From NCBI GenBank assembly GCA_964410215.1, contig CAYPHA010000042.1, positions 1 through 36,748 on the forward strand: a stretch of DNA of 36,748 nucleotides, written 5' to 3'. Every line of letters begins with the position of its first letter. Position 1 is the stretch's first letter. The notes beneath the pieces are model-generated. The model had not been told where the DNA came from. It saw only the letters and a list, made by a program, of their open reading frames with translations, and made no database searches. Origin of the DNA: CAYPHA01 sp964410215. Lineage in GTDB: Bacteria > Calditrichota > Calditrichia > Calditrichales > CAYPHA01. The position numbers and the translations under genes were made by a program. Below are positions 1 through 7,587 of the stretch, one piece after another.

Positions 1-1261
1 AATAAAAACCGGAGGTGGGGTTTACGGGATAGTCGCGCACATCATATTCGAGACCGATCTCCAGGTTCAGGATACCGTTCCTGGCCAGGCTGAGATCACG
101 GCTCGAGGCAGAATCCGGTAACGCCAGTTTGCGGCCGATCCGGGACACGGCATAGAGGCTTTCTCCGATACGAATGCGGCTGTTCACCTCATACTGCCAT
201 TCGATATATGTACTGTCCCGAACGACCCGTTCCATTTTCAAACCCAGGTCAAAGGGATAGCCGAACACCCAGGGTTCTTCATAGCGCAGACTGAACTCCT
301 CCGAGGTCCGGTCAGGCTTTTTCCAGTACACACCGAATCGCCGCCCGGTTCCAAAAAGATTGGTCAGGGAAAGGTCCAGCAGACCGGAAAAATATCCGTC
401 CTCCGAACTGTTCTTTTCAGGCGGAATATAGCCAACCACCCCGTCGAAAGAGGTGGCATTGCCTTCCTCGACGTCGATCAGCAAACTGATATTCCGGCGG
501 TTATTTAAAACGATAACCGGTTCTTTGACATTTTCCAGAATACCGAGGCGGGCAAGCCGTTCCGGGATACGCTCAATGCGCTCCCTGGAGTATATCATCC
601 CCGGTTGCACCGGCAATTCCCGCAGCAATACACCGCTCCGCGTGTAATCATTACCCCGGAAACGAATATCCCTGATCTGCACACGCTCCTTTTCCCGGAT
701 TCTTATGTGCACCCGGGCCAGGTTCTTCTGATCGGCACGCTTCAGGCTGAAATCGTCGATCCGTCCTTCCGCGTGGAGATACCCCGAGTCGGCGGCGACT
801 TCGAGCAGGGTGTTCAGGTTGTTCTCAAGTTGGTTCTTCGTGTACGGATCATATTTTTTCAGGGACAGATACTTCCGGTATGTTTCGGTCCGTATCGAAT
901 CCGCTTCAATCTCAATATCGCCGAAATAGACGGCGTTGCCGGCATCACCGAAGATAATCAGCGTTGCCCGGAGCGAGTCATCCGAAAAAGCAGTAGCGAT
1001 GGAATCAATCCGCGCATACAAATAGCCATGATCCCGGAGGTACGCTTCCAGCTCCCGGGCCGTTTGCGCCGCTTCCTCCGGCAGGTAGGCTGAGCCGGCC
1101 CGTAATCCCGAAATATTCAGCAATTGTTTTTTTTCAACCGGGAAGCGCCCCCGGAAGTCTATGGAGCCGATCAGAATCCGGCCCTGTTGCGCCAGCGCGT
1201 CAAAGGGCTGAACAGCCGTTAGTAAGACTAAAATGATAAAAAAGAGACGTTTGTTATTCAT
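1..1261 (-). CDS. Omp85-family outer-membrane protein (BamA/TamA-like), 3' end cut by the window edge
   Basis: I translated this region by hand: the minus-strand frame is open from an ATG at 1261 to the left edge, giving about 420 residues without a stop. The first 25 residues form a signal peptide (hydrophobic FFIILVLLTAVQ, then DALAQ). Residues of roughly 30-280 look like POTRA repeats, with phrases such as GSIDFRGRFPVEKKQLL and VQIRDIRFRGNDYTRSGVL. The rest begins a beta-barrel with alternating strands ending in aromatic or charged residues. Omp85 proteins insert beta-barrels into the outer membrane or secrete across it. The barrel end is missing, so BamA, TamA and a patatin-less relative cannot be separated. 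The start lies 8 bp after the mtgA stop, so the two are probably one operon. The family call is fairly sure; the exact member is not. Confidence 0.8.
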   Translation of the reverse strand, partial: MNNKRLFFIILVLLTAVQPFDALAQQGRILIGSIDFRGRFPVEKKQLLNISGLRAGSAYLPEEAAQTARELEAYLRDHGYLYARIDSIATAFSDDSLRATLIIFGDAGNAVYFGDIEIEADSIRTETYRKYLSLKKYDPYTKNQLENNLNTLLEVAADSGYLHAEGRIDDFSLKRADQKNLARVHIRIREKERVQIRDIRFRGNDYTRSGVLLRELPVQPGMIYSRERIERIPERLARLGILENVKEPVIVLNNRRNISLLIDVEEGNATSFDGVVGYIPPEKNSSEDGYFSGLLDLSLTNLFGTGRRFGVYWKKPDRTSEEFSLRYEEPWVFGYPFDLGLKMERVVRDSTYIEWQYEVNSRIRIGESLYAVSRIGRKLALPDSASSRDLSLARNGILNLEIGLEYDVRDYPVNPTSGFY

Positions 1262-1269
1262 AAAGATTT

Positions 1270-2100
1270 TCACCGGGGGGCTTTTCTGAATGCCGTCATC
1301 GTCAAGCGGTACCGGTCTTCGGAAATGTAGCCGTATTGATGTAATTTTTCCAAGATCCATCCCGCTTTCCATTTCAGCCAGCCCGAATTGATTCGCGGAT
1401 CTTCATGCAACGGCCGGGGTATAACCGCTGTTAGCCGCACAATTTCTTCCAGGCTCAACCGGTCAACATCTTTTTTAAAGTAATGACGGGCTGCCGCCTG
1501 TATACCGAAAATACCTTCACCGAATTCGATGACATTCAGGTAGAGATGAAAAATCCTGTTTTTACCCAGGTGCTTTTCCAGCCTGTGCGTAATCAGGACT
1601 TCCTTTATTTTCCGCATAATCGTTTTACGCGGTGACAGGTACAGGTTCTTGGCCAACTGTTGGGTAATCGTGCTGCCGCCGCGGGAAAACCGGCCTTCTT
1701 CCCAGTTGCGTTTCAGGGACTCTTTCAATTCCACGTAATCGATGCCTTCATGCTGGTAAAACGAGGCATCTTCCGTTATACGCACGGCCTTCTTGAGCAG
1801 ATCCGGAAATGTGCGGAATGCAACCCACTGCTGCCTGATTCGCAAGTTTTTTCCTTCTTCTGCCGCCTGCTCGATCCGGAAACGCATCAATGCCGTCGTA
1901 TCCGGATTGGCGGTTTTCAGGGACGTTACATCCGGCAGCGAAATATAAAGGGACAGCATGGAAATAATAATGAAGATCAGGATCAGGATGAAGACCGTAC
2001 CTGCCGCCTTTAACGGGGAGTTGAAAAAGCTTCCTGCTTTTTTTAAAAAAGGTGTTATATATTTTTGCCGGAAAGACATAATCATGTCGTTATAATGCAT
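1270..2100 (-). CDS. mtgA: Monofunctional biosynthetic peptidoglycan transglycosylase (GT51)
   Basis: This enzyme polymerises lipid II into glycan strands at the outer face of the inner membrane. The 276-residue protein has one N-terminal membrane anchor (about residues 34-56) and a single GT51 domain with no transpeptidase domain, which matches MtgA rather than a class A PBP. Visible GT51 motifs are EDASFYQHEGID (catalytic Glu at about 110), RGGSTITQQLAKNLYL (140-155) and RKIKEVLITHRLE (163-175). The start is uncertain: ATG codons at residues 1, 6 and 8 are all possible and none has a clear Shine-Dalgarno sequence. It sits 19 bp after the PLP enzyme and 8 bp before the Omp85 gene, so cell-wall synthesis and outer-membrane assembly appear co-expressed. 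Confidence 0.92.
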   Translation of the reverse strand: MHYNDMIMSFRQKYITPFLKKAGSFFNSPLKAAGTVFILILIFIIISMLSLYISLPDVTSLKTANPDTTALMRFRIEQAAEEGKNLRIRQQWVAFRTFPDLLKKAVRITEDASFYQHEGIDYVELKESLKRNWEEGRFSRGGSTITQQLAKNLYLSPRKTIMRKIKEVLITHRLEKHLGKNRIFHLYLNVIEFGEGIFGIQAAARHYFKKDVDRLSLEEIVRLTAVIPRPLHEDPRINSGWLKWKAGWILEKLHQYGYISEDRYRLTMTAFRKAPR

Positions 2101-2119
2101 ATATACTCATTGAACGACG

Positions 2120-3109
2120 TTAACCGCTGAATTTTTCCCAGTATGGAAAAATACCGAATATGCCGCCGGTATGGATGAATAAAATATCCCTACCGGGCAG
2201 CTTTCCATTGTATAAATGGTCCGTCATTCCGGCGAAGGCTTTTGCACCGTAAACAGGATCCAGTATAATCCCTTCCGTTTTTGCGCAGGTTTCTATAACA
2301 GACACCTCACTGTTTGAAATAATACCGTATCCACCACCGACAAACCCGTCGATTATATGTATGTCACCGGCCTTCCGCGACAAGGGTATGCTATAACGTG
2401 AAGCGAATTTTTCCATGACCGTACTGATTTTTTCCTTAAAGAATGCTGCCGAATCACAGACATTGACGGATACCACATCGATAGCACCCCCCGTAAGATA
2501 TTTCCCCAGAAGCAGGCCTGCGTGTGTTCCGCCGCTGCCTGTCGCCACGACGATCGTATCGATTTTAAGGTTCATTTCATCGACCTGGCTCACGATTTCG
2601 CTATAGCACCGGACATATCCCCAGGCCCCGATTTCGTTCGAACCGCCTTCGGGGATAATATAGTAACTGCCCTTATGGGAACGGGCATAATCTGACATCA
2701 GGGCATCCACCTCTTTATATTGTTCCGCATTGATATATTCGATGGTGACCCCGGCCAGGTGGTTCAGAAAATAATTGCCATGGTATACGTCCGGCTTTTC
2801 ACCGCGCAGAAAAAGGACGACGTTCAATCCCTGGCGGATCCCGGCAAAGGCCGTTGCCCGGCAATGGTTGGAGTGCAGACCGCCACAGGTTATCAGGTGC
2901 GTCGCCTGCTTATCCATGGCATCCCGGATCAGAAAATCCAGTTTACGGATCTTGTTGCCGCTTAGTTCGACCCCGGTCATATCATCCCGTTTCATATATA
3001 CGTTGTAGTTCTCCAGCGTGCCGAAAACATGATTAAGAGGTACAATCGGTGTGGGTATACGGGCCAGATTCAGATGCTCCGGGTATGGGACAGGTTTTAA
3101 GTTTACCAT
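2120..3109 (-). CDS. PLP-dependent ACC deaminase / D-cysteine desulfhydrase family enzyme
   Basis: This is a fold-type II PLP enzyme of the 1-aminocyclopropane-1-carboxylate deaminase/D-cysteine desulfhydrase family (329 residues from this start). The lysine that binds PLP is in SGNKIRKLDF (Lys at about residue 53), followed by GGLHSNHCRATA and a glycine-rich phosphate-binding segment, TGSGGTHAGLLLGK. The family's members act on D-cysteine, ACC or other small amino acids, and the substrate cannot be told from sequence alone. I chose the ATG at 3109 because AAAGG lies 6 nt upstream. A longer reading from 3145 would overlap the preceding lipoprotein gene by 35 bp and has no better ribosome site. 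The new start lies 1 bp beyond the upstream stop, consistent with translational coupling. Confidence 0.82.
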   Translation of the reverse strand: MVNLKPVPYPEHLNLARIPTPIVPLNHVFGTLENYNVYMKRDDMTGVELSGNKIRKLDFLIRDAMDKQATHLITCGGLHSNHCRATAFAGIRQGLNVVLFLRGEKPDVYHGNYFLNHLAGVTIEYINAEQYKEVDALMSDYARSHKGSYYIIPEGGSNEIGAWGYVRCYSEIVSQVDEMNLKIDTIVVATGSGGTHAGLLLGKYLTGGAIDVVSVNVCDSAAFFKEKISTVMEKFASRYSIPLSRKAGDIHIIDGFVGGGYGIISNSEVSVIETCAKTEGIILDPVYGAKAFAGMTDHLYNGKLPGRDILFIHTGGIFGIFPYWEKFSG

Positions 3110-3110
3110 A

Positions 3111-3545
3111 TCAGTCCTTTGCTCCTTCGCTGATCCACTGTTCAATACCGTCGATCTGGTTTTTATTCAACCACTCTCTGCCAAGTGTAATGGGCGGCAT
3201 ACGCTCGATACCCGCGTAGCCTTCTTTAACGATCAGATAGAGCGGTGCAAGGCGGGGATTATCTTTATGCAACGCCAGATCGACCAGCTTTTCGCCTGTT
3301 CGGGAGAGTGCGTAATCCATAAAGATTTCCTTATCCGTAAAAAACAGGATATTGTCTGCGTTGTCCGCCGAATGACACCGTGAACCATACCCGCACTTTC
3401 CGTTGAACATCGGTTGCAGGTCCTCGTAATAACTGATATCAGTCTCCGGAATGACATATTCCTGATCAATCGGGTTGGTACCCTTGTCTTCACAAGAAAT
3501 GGTCAGGAAGACAGGGAACATCAGTAGTAAAGCTATATATTTCAT
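3111..3545 (-). CDS. Small lipoprotein with cytochrome-c-like domain and unusual CX5CH motif
   Basis: The 144-residue product begins with a lipoprotein signal peptide (KYIALLLMFPVFL, lipobox TISC with Cys at 18). After a short linker comes LQPMFNGKCGYGSRCHSAD, which resembles the haem-attachment region of small cytochrome-c-type lipoproteins. However, the spacing is C-x5-C-H (Cys 51, Cys 57, His 58) rather than the normal C-x2-C-H. Later, ERMPPI (Met 116) sits where the distal haem ligand of such domains lies, and the end NQIDGIEQWISEGAKD is typical of the last cytochrome-c helix. Haem binding is therefore an inference. I chose ATG 3545 because AAAGG lies 7 nt upstream and the signal peptide then starts correctly. 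It is the first gene of the leftward operon with the PLP enzyme, mtgA and the Omp85 gene. Confidence 0.75.
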   Translation of the reverse strand: MKYIALLLMFPVFLTISCEDKGTNPIDQEYVIPETDISYYEDLQPMFNGKCGYGSRCHSADNADNILFFTDKEIFMDYALSRTGEKLVDLALHKDNPRLAPLYLIVKEGYAGIERMPPITLGREWLNKNQIDGIEQWISEGAKD

Positions 3546-3682
3546 AGAAGAGCCTTTCTCTGTTATGCACATCAGAAGGGAGCAATATGTAATTACCCGC
3601 CTTATGTTTAAGTTACTACTTGTTTTGATTTATAATTATATTTATTTTGAATTGTCACATTATTTGGCAATCCGTATAAAAT
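3546..3682. promoter_or_regulatory. AT-rich divergent promoter region
   Basis: This is the gap between the leftward lipoprotein operon and the rightward GGDEF operon. It is strongly AT-rich compared with its neighbours. On the plus strand a weak sigma-70-like pair can be drawn: TTGTTT at 3620-3625, 17 nt, then TATTTT at 3643-3648, about 35 nt before the GGDEF gene start. Such pairs arise easily in AT-rich DNA, and FCB bacteria often use other consensus elements. Only the region's role as the source of both transcripts is reasonably sure. Confidence 0.35.
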
Positions 3683-5197
3683 ATGAAAGAATCCGGTTCA
3701 AAAAAAGTCCTTGTTGTTGAAGATCATCATGATATGCTGATGATTATCCGCAAATACCTGGAAGAAAACCATTTTGCGGTTCTTGAAGCGTGCACGGCAG
3801 AAGAAGGACTGAAGCTGTTCAGTCGGGAAAAACCCGATCTCGTCCTGATGGATTTGATGCTCCCGTCGATGAACGGTTTTGAAGCGATAAAGAAAATCAA
3901 AGAACTGCATTCACCCAGCAAGTATGTACCCATCATTATTATAACTGCCAAGAGTGATGTAAGTGATATCGTTAGGGGCCTTGAAACGGGTGCCGATGAC
4001 TACCTGGTTAAGCCTTTTCATCTTGATGAACTGATCGCCCGGGTCAACACTTCCCTGCGCATCAAAGAACTTAATGAACTGTTCGTCAACCAGTCTGAAG
4101 AGCTGGAAAAAGCCAATCTGCAGATTACGCAGTTAAATGAATCACTGCTGGAAAAGAACAAGCATCTCCGCAAAAACATTTACAACCTGCATTCCTTATT
4201 CGAAGTGTCCATGGAATTACACGCGATCTTGGATTTGAAGCGATTGATCAATTCAACGCTGCTTACGATCATCGGTCAATTCGCCTGTAAAAGTACGCTT
4301 TTTATCTATGCCATGAAACATAACGAAATGCGCATGGAAGTGCAGAATTCCAAAGGTTTTTTTGAACGTGACCTGAAAAACATGGTCCTGCATAAAAGCG
4401 ATCCGCTGATCGCAGCGCTGCAGAACAGGCCGTATCCTACAACCGTTGTGGAAATGGAATCGACGATTAAAGCTTCCGCCGGACTGAAACGCCTCCGCCA
4501 GTTATCGGTTGAAATCGTCACCCCCATCGTTATTAACAACTTTGTAGAGGGCCTCATCGGCCTGGGTCCCAGAGTCCGCAAACGCGCCTATAACGATGAA
4601 GAACTGGAACAGCTGTCCATTCTTTCCAATATCATTTCCATTGCCGTGTCAAATGCATCGCTGTACAAAGAAGTCGAACAGCTTTCCTATACCGATGCCA
4701 TGACGGAATTGCACAACTTCCGCTATTTTGAACTGCGTTTAAAAGAAGAAGTAATCCGTCATAAACGTACGAACAGCGGAATATCTTTGCTCATCCTGGA
4801 CGTTGATCACTTTAAAAACTTCAATGACACGCTCGGACATCAGGCCGGCGATGAAGTATTGCGTAAACTCGGTAAAATTTTAAAGGAAACGGTTCGTGAA
4901 AATGATATCGTCGCACGGTATGGCGGTGAAGAATTTGCTGTCATTCTGCCGGCGGTAGATACCAAGGGGGCACTCGTTCTGGCTGAACGTATCCGGGAAC
5001 ATATCGAGGAAACGCCTTTCGATCAGGAAGAAGTGCAGCCTACAGGTAAAGTTACGGTAAGTATCGGACAGGCATCGCTTCCGGAAAACGCCAAAGATTA
5101 CAAAGATCTTATCTATAAAGCCGATACCGCTTTATATGCCGCTAAGAATAACGGGCGCAACCGGGTGCGATACTTCACACGGGATATGGTTGAATAA
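3683..5197 (+). CDS. Response regulator diguanylate cyclase (REC-GAF-GGDEF)
   Basis: The 504-residue soluble protein makes cyclic di-GMP from two GTP under control of a phosphorelay. A receiver domain (about 8-125) has the acidic pair E13-D14, phospho-acceptor D57 in LMDLMLP, and K110 in YLVKPF. A coiled-coil linker (about 128-168) leads to a GAF-like domain (about 175-335). The GGDEF domain follows, with the active-site motif GGEEF at 414-418 and an intact RxxD product-inhibition site (REND, 405-408) at the spacing seen in PleD. All catalytic features are present, so it should be an active, feedback-inhibited cyclase. No histidine kinase is nearby. It is the first gene of an operon with bshA (3-nt gap) and a phosphodiesterase gene. 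The ribosome site is weak. Confidence 0.93.
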   Translation: MKESGSKKVLVVEDHHDMLMIIRKYLEENHFAVLEACTAEEGLKLFSREKPDLVLMDLMLPSMNGFEAIKKIKELHSPSKYVPIIIITAKSDVSDIVRGLETGADDYLVKPFHLDELIARVNTSLRIKELNELFVNQSEELEKANLQITQLNESLLEKNKHLRKNIYNLHSLFEVSMELHAILDLKRLINSTLLTIIGQFACKSTLFIYAMKHNEMRMEVQNSKGFFERDLKNMVLHKSDPLIAALQNRPYPTTVVEMESTIKASAGLKRLRQLSVEIVTPIVINNFVEGLIGLGPRVRKRAYNDEELEQLSILSNIISIAVSNASLYKEVEQLSYTDAMTELHNFRYFELRLKEEVIRHKRTNSGISLLILDVDHFKNFNDTLGHQAGDEVLRKLGKILKETVRENDIVARYGGEEFAVILPAVDTKGALVLAERIREHIEETPFDQEEVQPTGKVTVSIGQASLPENAKDYKDLIYKADTALYAAKNNGRNRVRYFTRDMVE

Positions 5198-5200
5198 TTT

Positions 5201-6322
5201 ATGAAAATAGGTATAACCTGCTATCCCACATATGGTGGAAGTGGCGTCGTCGCCACGGAACTGGGTAAGAAATTTGCACAGATCGGCCATGAAGTTCATT
5301 TTATATCCTATGCCCTGCCTTACCGGCTGAACCGGTTTACATCAAATTTATTTTTTCATGAAGTCGAGGTACTCAAATACCCGTTGTTTGAATACCCGCC
5401 TTATTCACTCTCCCTGGCTTCAAAAATGGCTGAAGTGATTGAGAATGCCGGCCTCGATATCCTGCATGTGCATTATGCCATTCCCCATGCCACCAGCGCT
5501 TACCTCGCCCGGGAAATGATGAAGAAGGATCAGTTCAGGTTTATTACCACGCTTCACGGAACCGATATCACACTGATCGGATCGGATCCTTCCTATATTA
5601 AAATCGTAAAGTTTTCCATAGAAGAAAGCGATGGCATTACAGCTGTTTCCAGTTACCTGCGGCAGGAAACACTGAACACCTTCAACGTTGTCAACCCCAT
5701 TGAAGTTATCCCCAACTTTATTCCGGATGACTTTCTTGAAACCCATGTATCCCGGGATATGAGATCATGCTATGCCGGGGAGGACGAGCTGATACTGACC
5801 CATATTTCGAATTTCCGTCCTCTGAAGCGGGTTCAGGATCTGGTGCCGGTTATCGAGAATCTCGTCCAAAGCCACAAAGTTAAACTACTGATGGTCGGAG
5901 ACGGTCCCGAACGTTATACCGTGGAGAAAATGTGTCGTGAACACGGTCTGTGTGAGCATATTGTCTTTCTCGGAAAACAGCAGAATGTGAAAGAGATTCT
6001 GGGTATATCAGACCTTTTCCTTTTCCCCAGTGCCAATGAAAGTTTCGGACTTGCCGTGCTCGAGGCCCTGGCCTGTGGCGTTCCCTGTATAACAACCAAT
6101 GCCGGCGGACTACCGGAAGTGAATCTGGACGGTCAAACCGGATTTACGGTGGATGTAGGCGATATTCATAACTTCACCGAAAAAACGAAACGACTGGTAG
6201 AAGATGCCGCACTGAGAAAGCGTTTTTCCGATAATGCAAGAGTCGCATCACGTGACATGTACAACGCCGATAAAATTGTACCGCAGTATATCGACTATTA
6301 TCATAAAATTCTGGCAAAATGA
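5201..6322 (+). CDS. bshA: N-acetyl-alpha-D-glucosaminyl L-malate synthase, bacillithiol pathway
   Basis: BshA joins UDP-GlcNAc to L-malate, the first step of bacillithiol (low-molecular-weight thiol) synthesis in the cytoplasm. The 373-residue GT4 glycosyltransferase opens with the family signature MKIGITCYPTYGGSGVVATE. It then has HVHYAIPHATSAYLA and TTLHGTDITLIG in the acceptor domain. The sugar-nucleotide site is NESFGLAVLEALACGVP followed by NAGGLPEV. Length and signatures match BshA rather than a general GT4 enzyme. The other pathway genes, bshB and bshC, are not in the window. The gene starts 3 nt after the GGDEF stop and overlaps the next gene by 4 nt (ATGA), so the three are very likely co-transcribed. 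Confidence 0.93.
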   Translation: MKIGITCYPTYGGSGVVATELGKKFAQIGHEVHFISYALPYRLNRFTSNLFFHEVEVLKYPLFEYPPYSLSLASKMAEVIENAGLDILHVHYAIPHATSAYLAREMMKKDQFRFITTLHGTDITLIGSDPSYIKIVKFSIEESDGITAVSSYLRQETLNTFNVVNPIEVIPNFIPDDFLETHVSRDMRSCYAGEDELILTHISNFRPLKRVQDLVPVIENLVQSHKVKLLMVGDGPERYTVEKMCREHGLCEHIVFLGKQQNVKEILGISDLFLFPSANESFGLAVLEALACGVPCITTNAGGLPEVNLDGQTGFTVDVGDIHNFTEKTKRLVEDAALRKRFSDNARVASRDMYNADKIVPQYIDYYHKILAK

Positions 6323-7044
6323 ATGTATCCAGCCGACCAATGATCATTTCCCATCGCGGAAATGGCAATGAATATCCCGAAAACACCATTGAAGCGTGCG
6401 AAAAAGCCCTTCAAGCCGGTGCTACAGCTCTTGAAGTGGATATCCGCTATTGCAGTGACGGCGATATGGTGGTCTTTCATGACGCCCATCTCAAACGGAT
6501 GCTGGGTATCAACAAGACTATCTGGAAAACCCCGCTAAACGAATTTCAGCACTACAGCTTCCCCGGTTTTCCGGAATCAGTCCGGGTTCCCTCCCTGGAA
6601 ACATTCCTGGAACATTTTAAAAATACGGTCCCATTGAATCTCGACTTGAAAACCTGGTGGCCGCTCGTCGGTCAGTTTTCCCGTGATGTCGTCCGGAGTA
6701 TTAAACGCGTCGGTAACCTGGAACAGTTATGGGTTTCATCGTTCAATCCCGTTCTGCTTAAAACAATTAAACTGAATACAGAGCGAATCCGGACGGGATA
6801 CCTTTTCCAGCGCTGGCCGATTGTGCACAAAACCCTCGACGTAATCTGGCAAACCGACTTCTGGCATCCCAATCATAAGCTTCTGGACGGGACATTCATC
6901 GCCCGGGCAAAACACCTGGATAAGGGCATTTTTACCTGGACGGTAAATCTGAAGGATGACCTTTTACAATTGAAAGATGAGGAATCCATTCACGGTATTA
7001 TAACCGATAATCCCGGGGAGGCTAAAAAGGTACTGGAAAGCTGA
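6319..7044 (+). CDS. Glycerophosphodiester phosphodiesterase
   Basis: This enzyme hydrolyses glycerophosphodiesters from phospholipid turnover to sn-glycerol-3-phosphate and an alcohol. The 241-residue protein is a single GDPD TIM-barrel with no signal peptide. The metal and catalytic residues are visible: H12-R13 in ISHRGN, E21-N22 in PENT, E39 and D41 in LEVDIR, and H54-D55 in VFHDAHL. The barrel closes with TWTVN near residue 213 and GIITDNP, both typical of the family. It overlaps bshA by 4 nt (ATGA), a sign of coupled translation. Its stop codon directly abuts the stop codon of the convergent macro-domain gene, with no room for a separate terminator between them. Confidence 0.9.
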   Translation: MNVSSRPMIISHRGNGNEYPENTIEACEKALQAGATALEVDIRYCSDGDMVVFHDAHLKRMLGINKTIWKTPLNEFQHYSFPGFPESVRVPSLETFLEHFKNTVPLNLDLKTWWPLVGQFSRDVVRSIKRVGNLEQLWVSSFNPVLLKTIKLNTERIRTGYLFQRWPIVHKTLDVIWQTDFWHPNHKLLDGTFIARAKHLDKGIFTWTVNLKDDLLQLKDEESIHGIITDNPGEAKKVLES

Positions 7045-7575
7045 TCAATCTGACGTTAATGCTTTCAATGTCGTTTCGAAAACCTGCAAATCTTCTTCTG
7101 TCCATAATACAAAATAGACATCTTTTATCAGGGAAGGCCGTTTAAAAAAACCGATGATCACGCCCAGCATAACGCGGGCGCATTTATCAACGGGATACCC
7201 GAAAATACCGGTGCTGATTGCCGGAAAGGCAATGCTGCCCAGTTTATATTCCTCAGCCACCACCAGGCTGTTCAGCGTGGCATGCGACAGCTTATCCTCC
7301 TCGTCCCCCTCTCCCATACGCGGGCCGACAGCATGAATCACTTTCCTGGCAGGCAGGTTTCCCGCAGAGGTAACCACGGCGCCTCCGACGTAGGTACCGC
7401 CTATACGATTGCACTCTTCCTGAATAACGGAACCGCCCTTTCGGGCTATCGCTCCGGCAACACCACCACCGAGCAGCAGGTTTTTATTAGCGGCATTGAC
7501 AATGGCATCCACCTTCATCTCCGTGATATCACCCTGTATAAGGTGAATTGTGCTATCGTTGAGCTGATATTTCAC
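7045..7575 (-). CDS. Macro-domain protein (ADP-ribose binding/hydrolysing, AF1521-like)
   Basis: Macro domains bind ADP-ribose, and many remove it from proteins or from O-acetyl-ADP-ribose. The 176-residue protein is a single macro domain: GDITEMKVDAIVNAAN (15-30), the loop LLGGGVAGAIARKGG (34-48), HAVGP (81-85) and the phosphate loop STGIFGYP (121-128). In MacroD/YmdB enzymes the glycine loop reads GGGGVDGAI and its Asp is catalytic. Here that position is Ala, as in archaeal AF1521-type domains, so a YmdB-like deacetylase function should not be assumed. The start is GTG at 7575, preceded by GAGGAAAGG 5 nt upstream. It lies 12 nt after the hutI stop, and the ribosome site overlaps the hutI end. 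Confidence 0.88.
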   Translation of the reverse strand: MKYQLNDSTIHLIQGDITEMKVDAIVNAANKNLLLGGGVAGAIARKGGSVIQEECNRIGGTYVGGAVVTSAGNLPARKVIHAVGPRMGEGDEEDKLSHATLNSLVVAEEYKLGSIAFPAISTGIFGYPVDKCARVMLGVIIGFFKRPSLIKDVYFVLWTEEDLQVFETTLKALTSD

Positions 7576-7587
7576 GTGTACCTTTCC

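Noticed and set aside
605..1093. Plus-strand open frame of 162 codons
   Set aside because: It is opposite the Omp85 reading frame, which has a signal peptide and POTRA-like content. The plus frame has no ribosome site and no domain features.
3110..3145. Longer start of the PLP enzyme at 3145
   Set aside because: It overlaps the lipoprotein gene by 35 bp, while the ATG at 3109 has AAAGG at good spacing.
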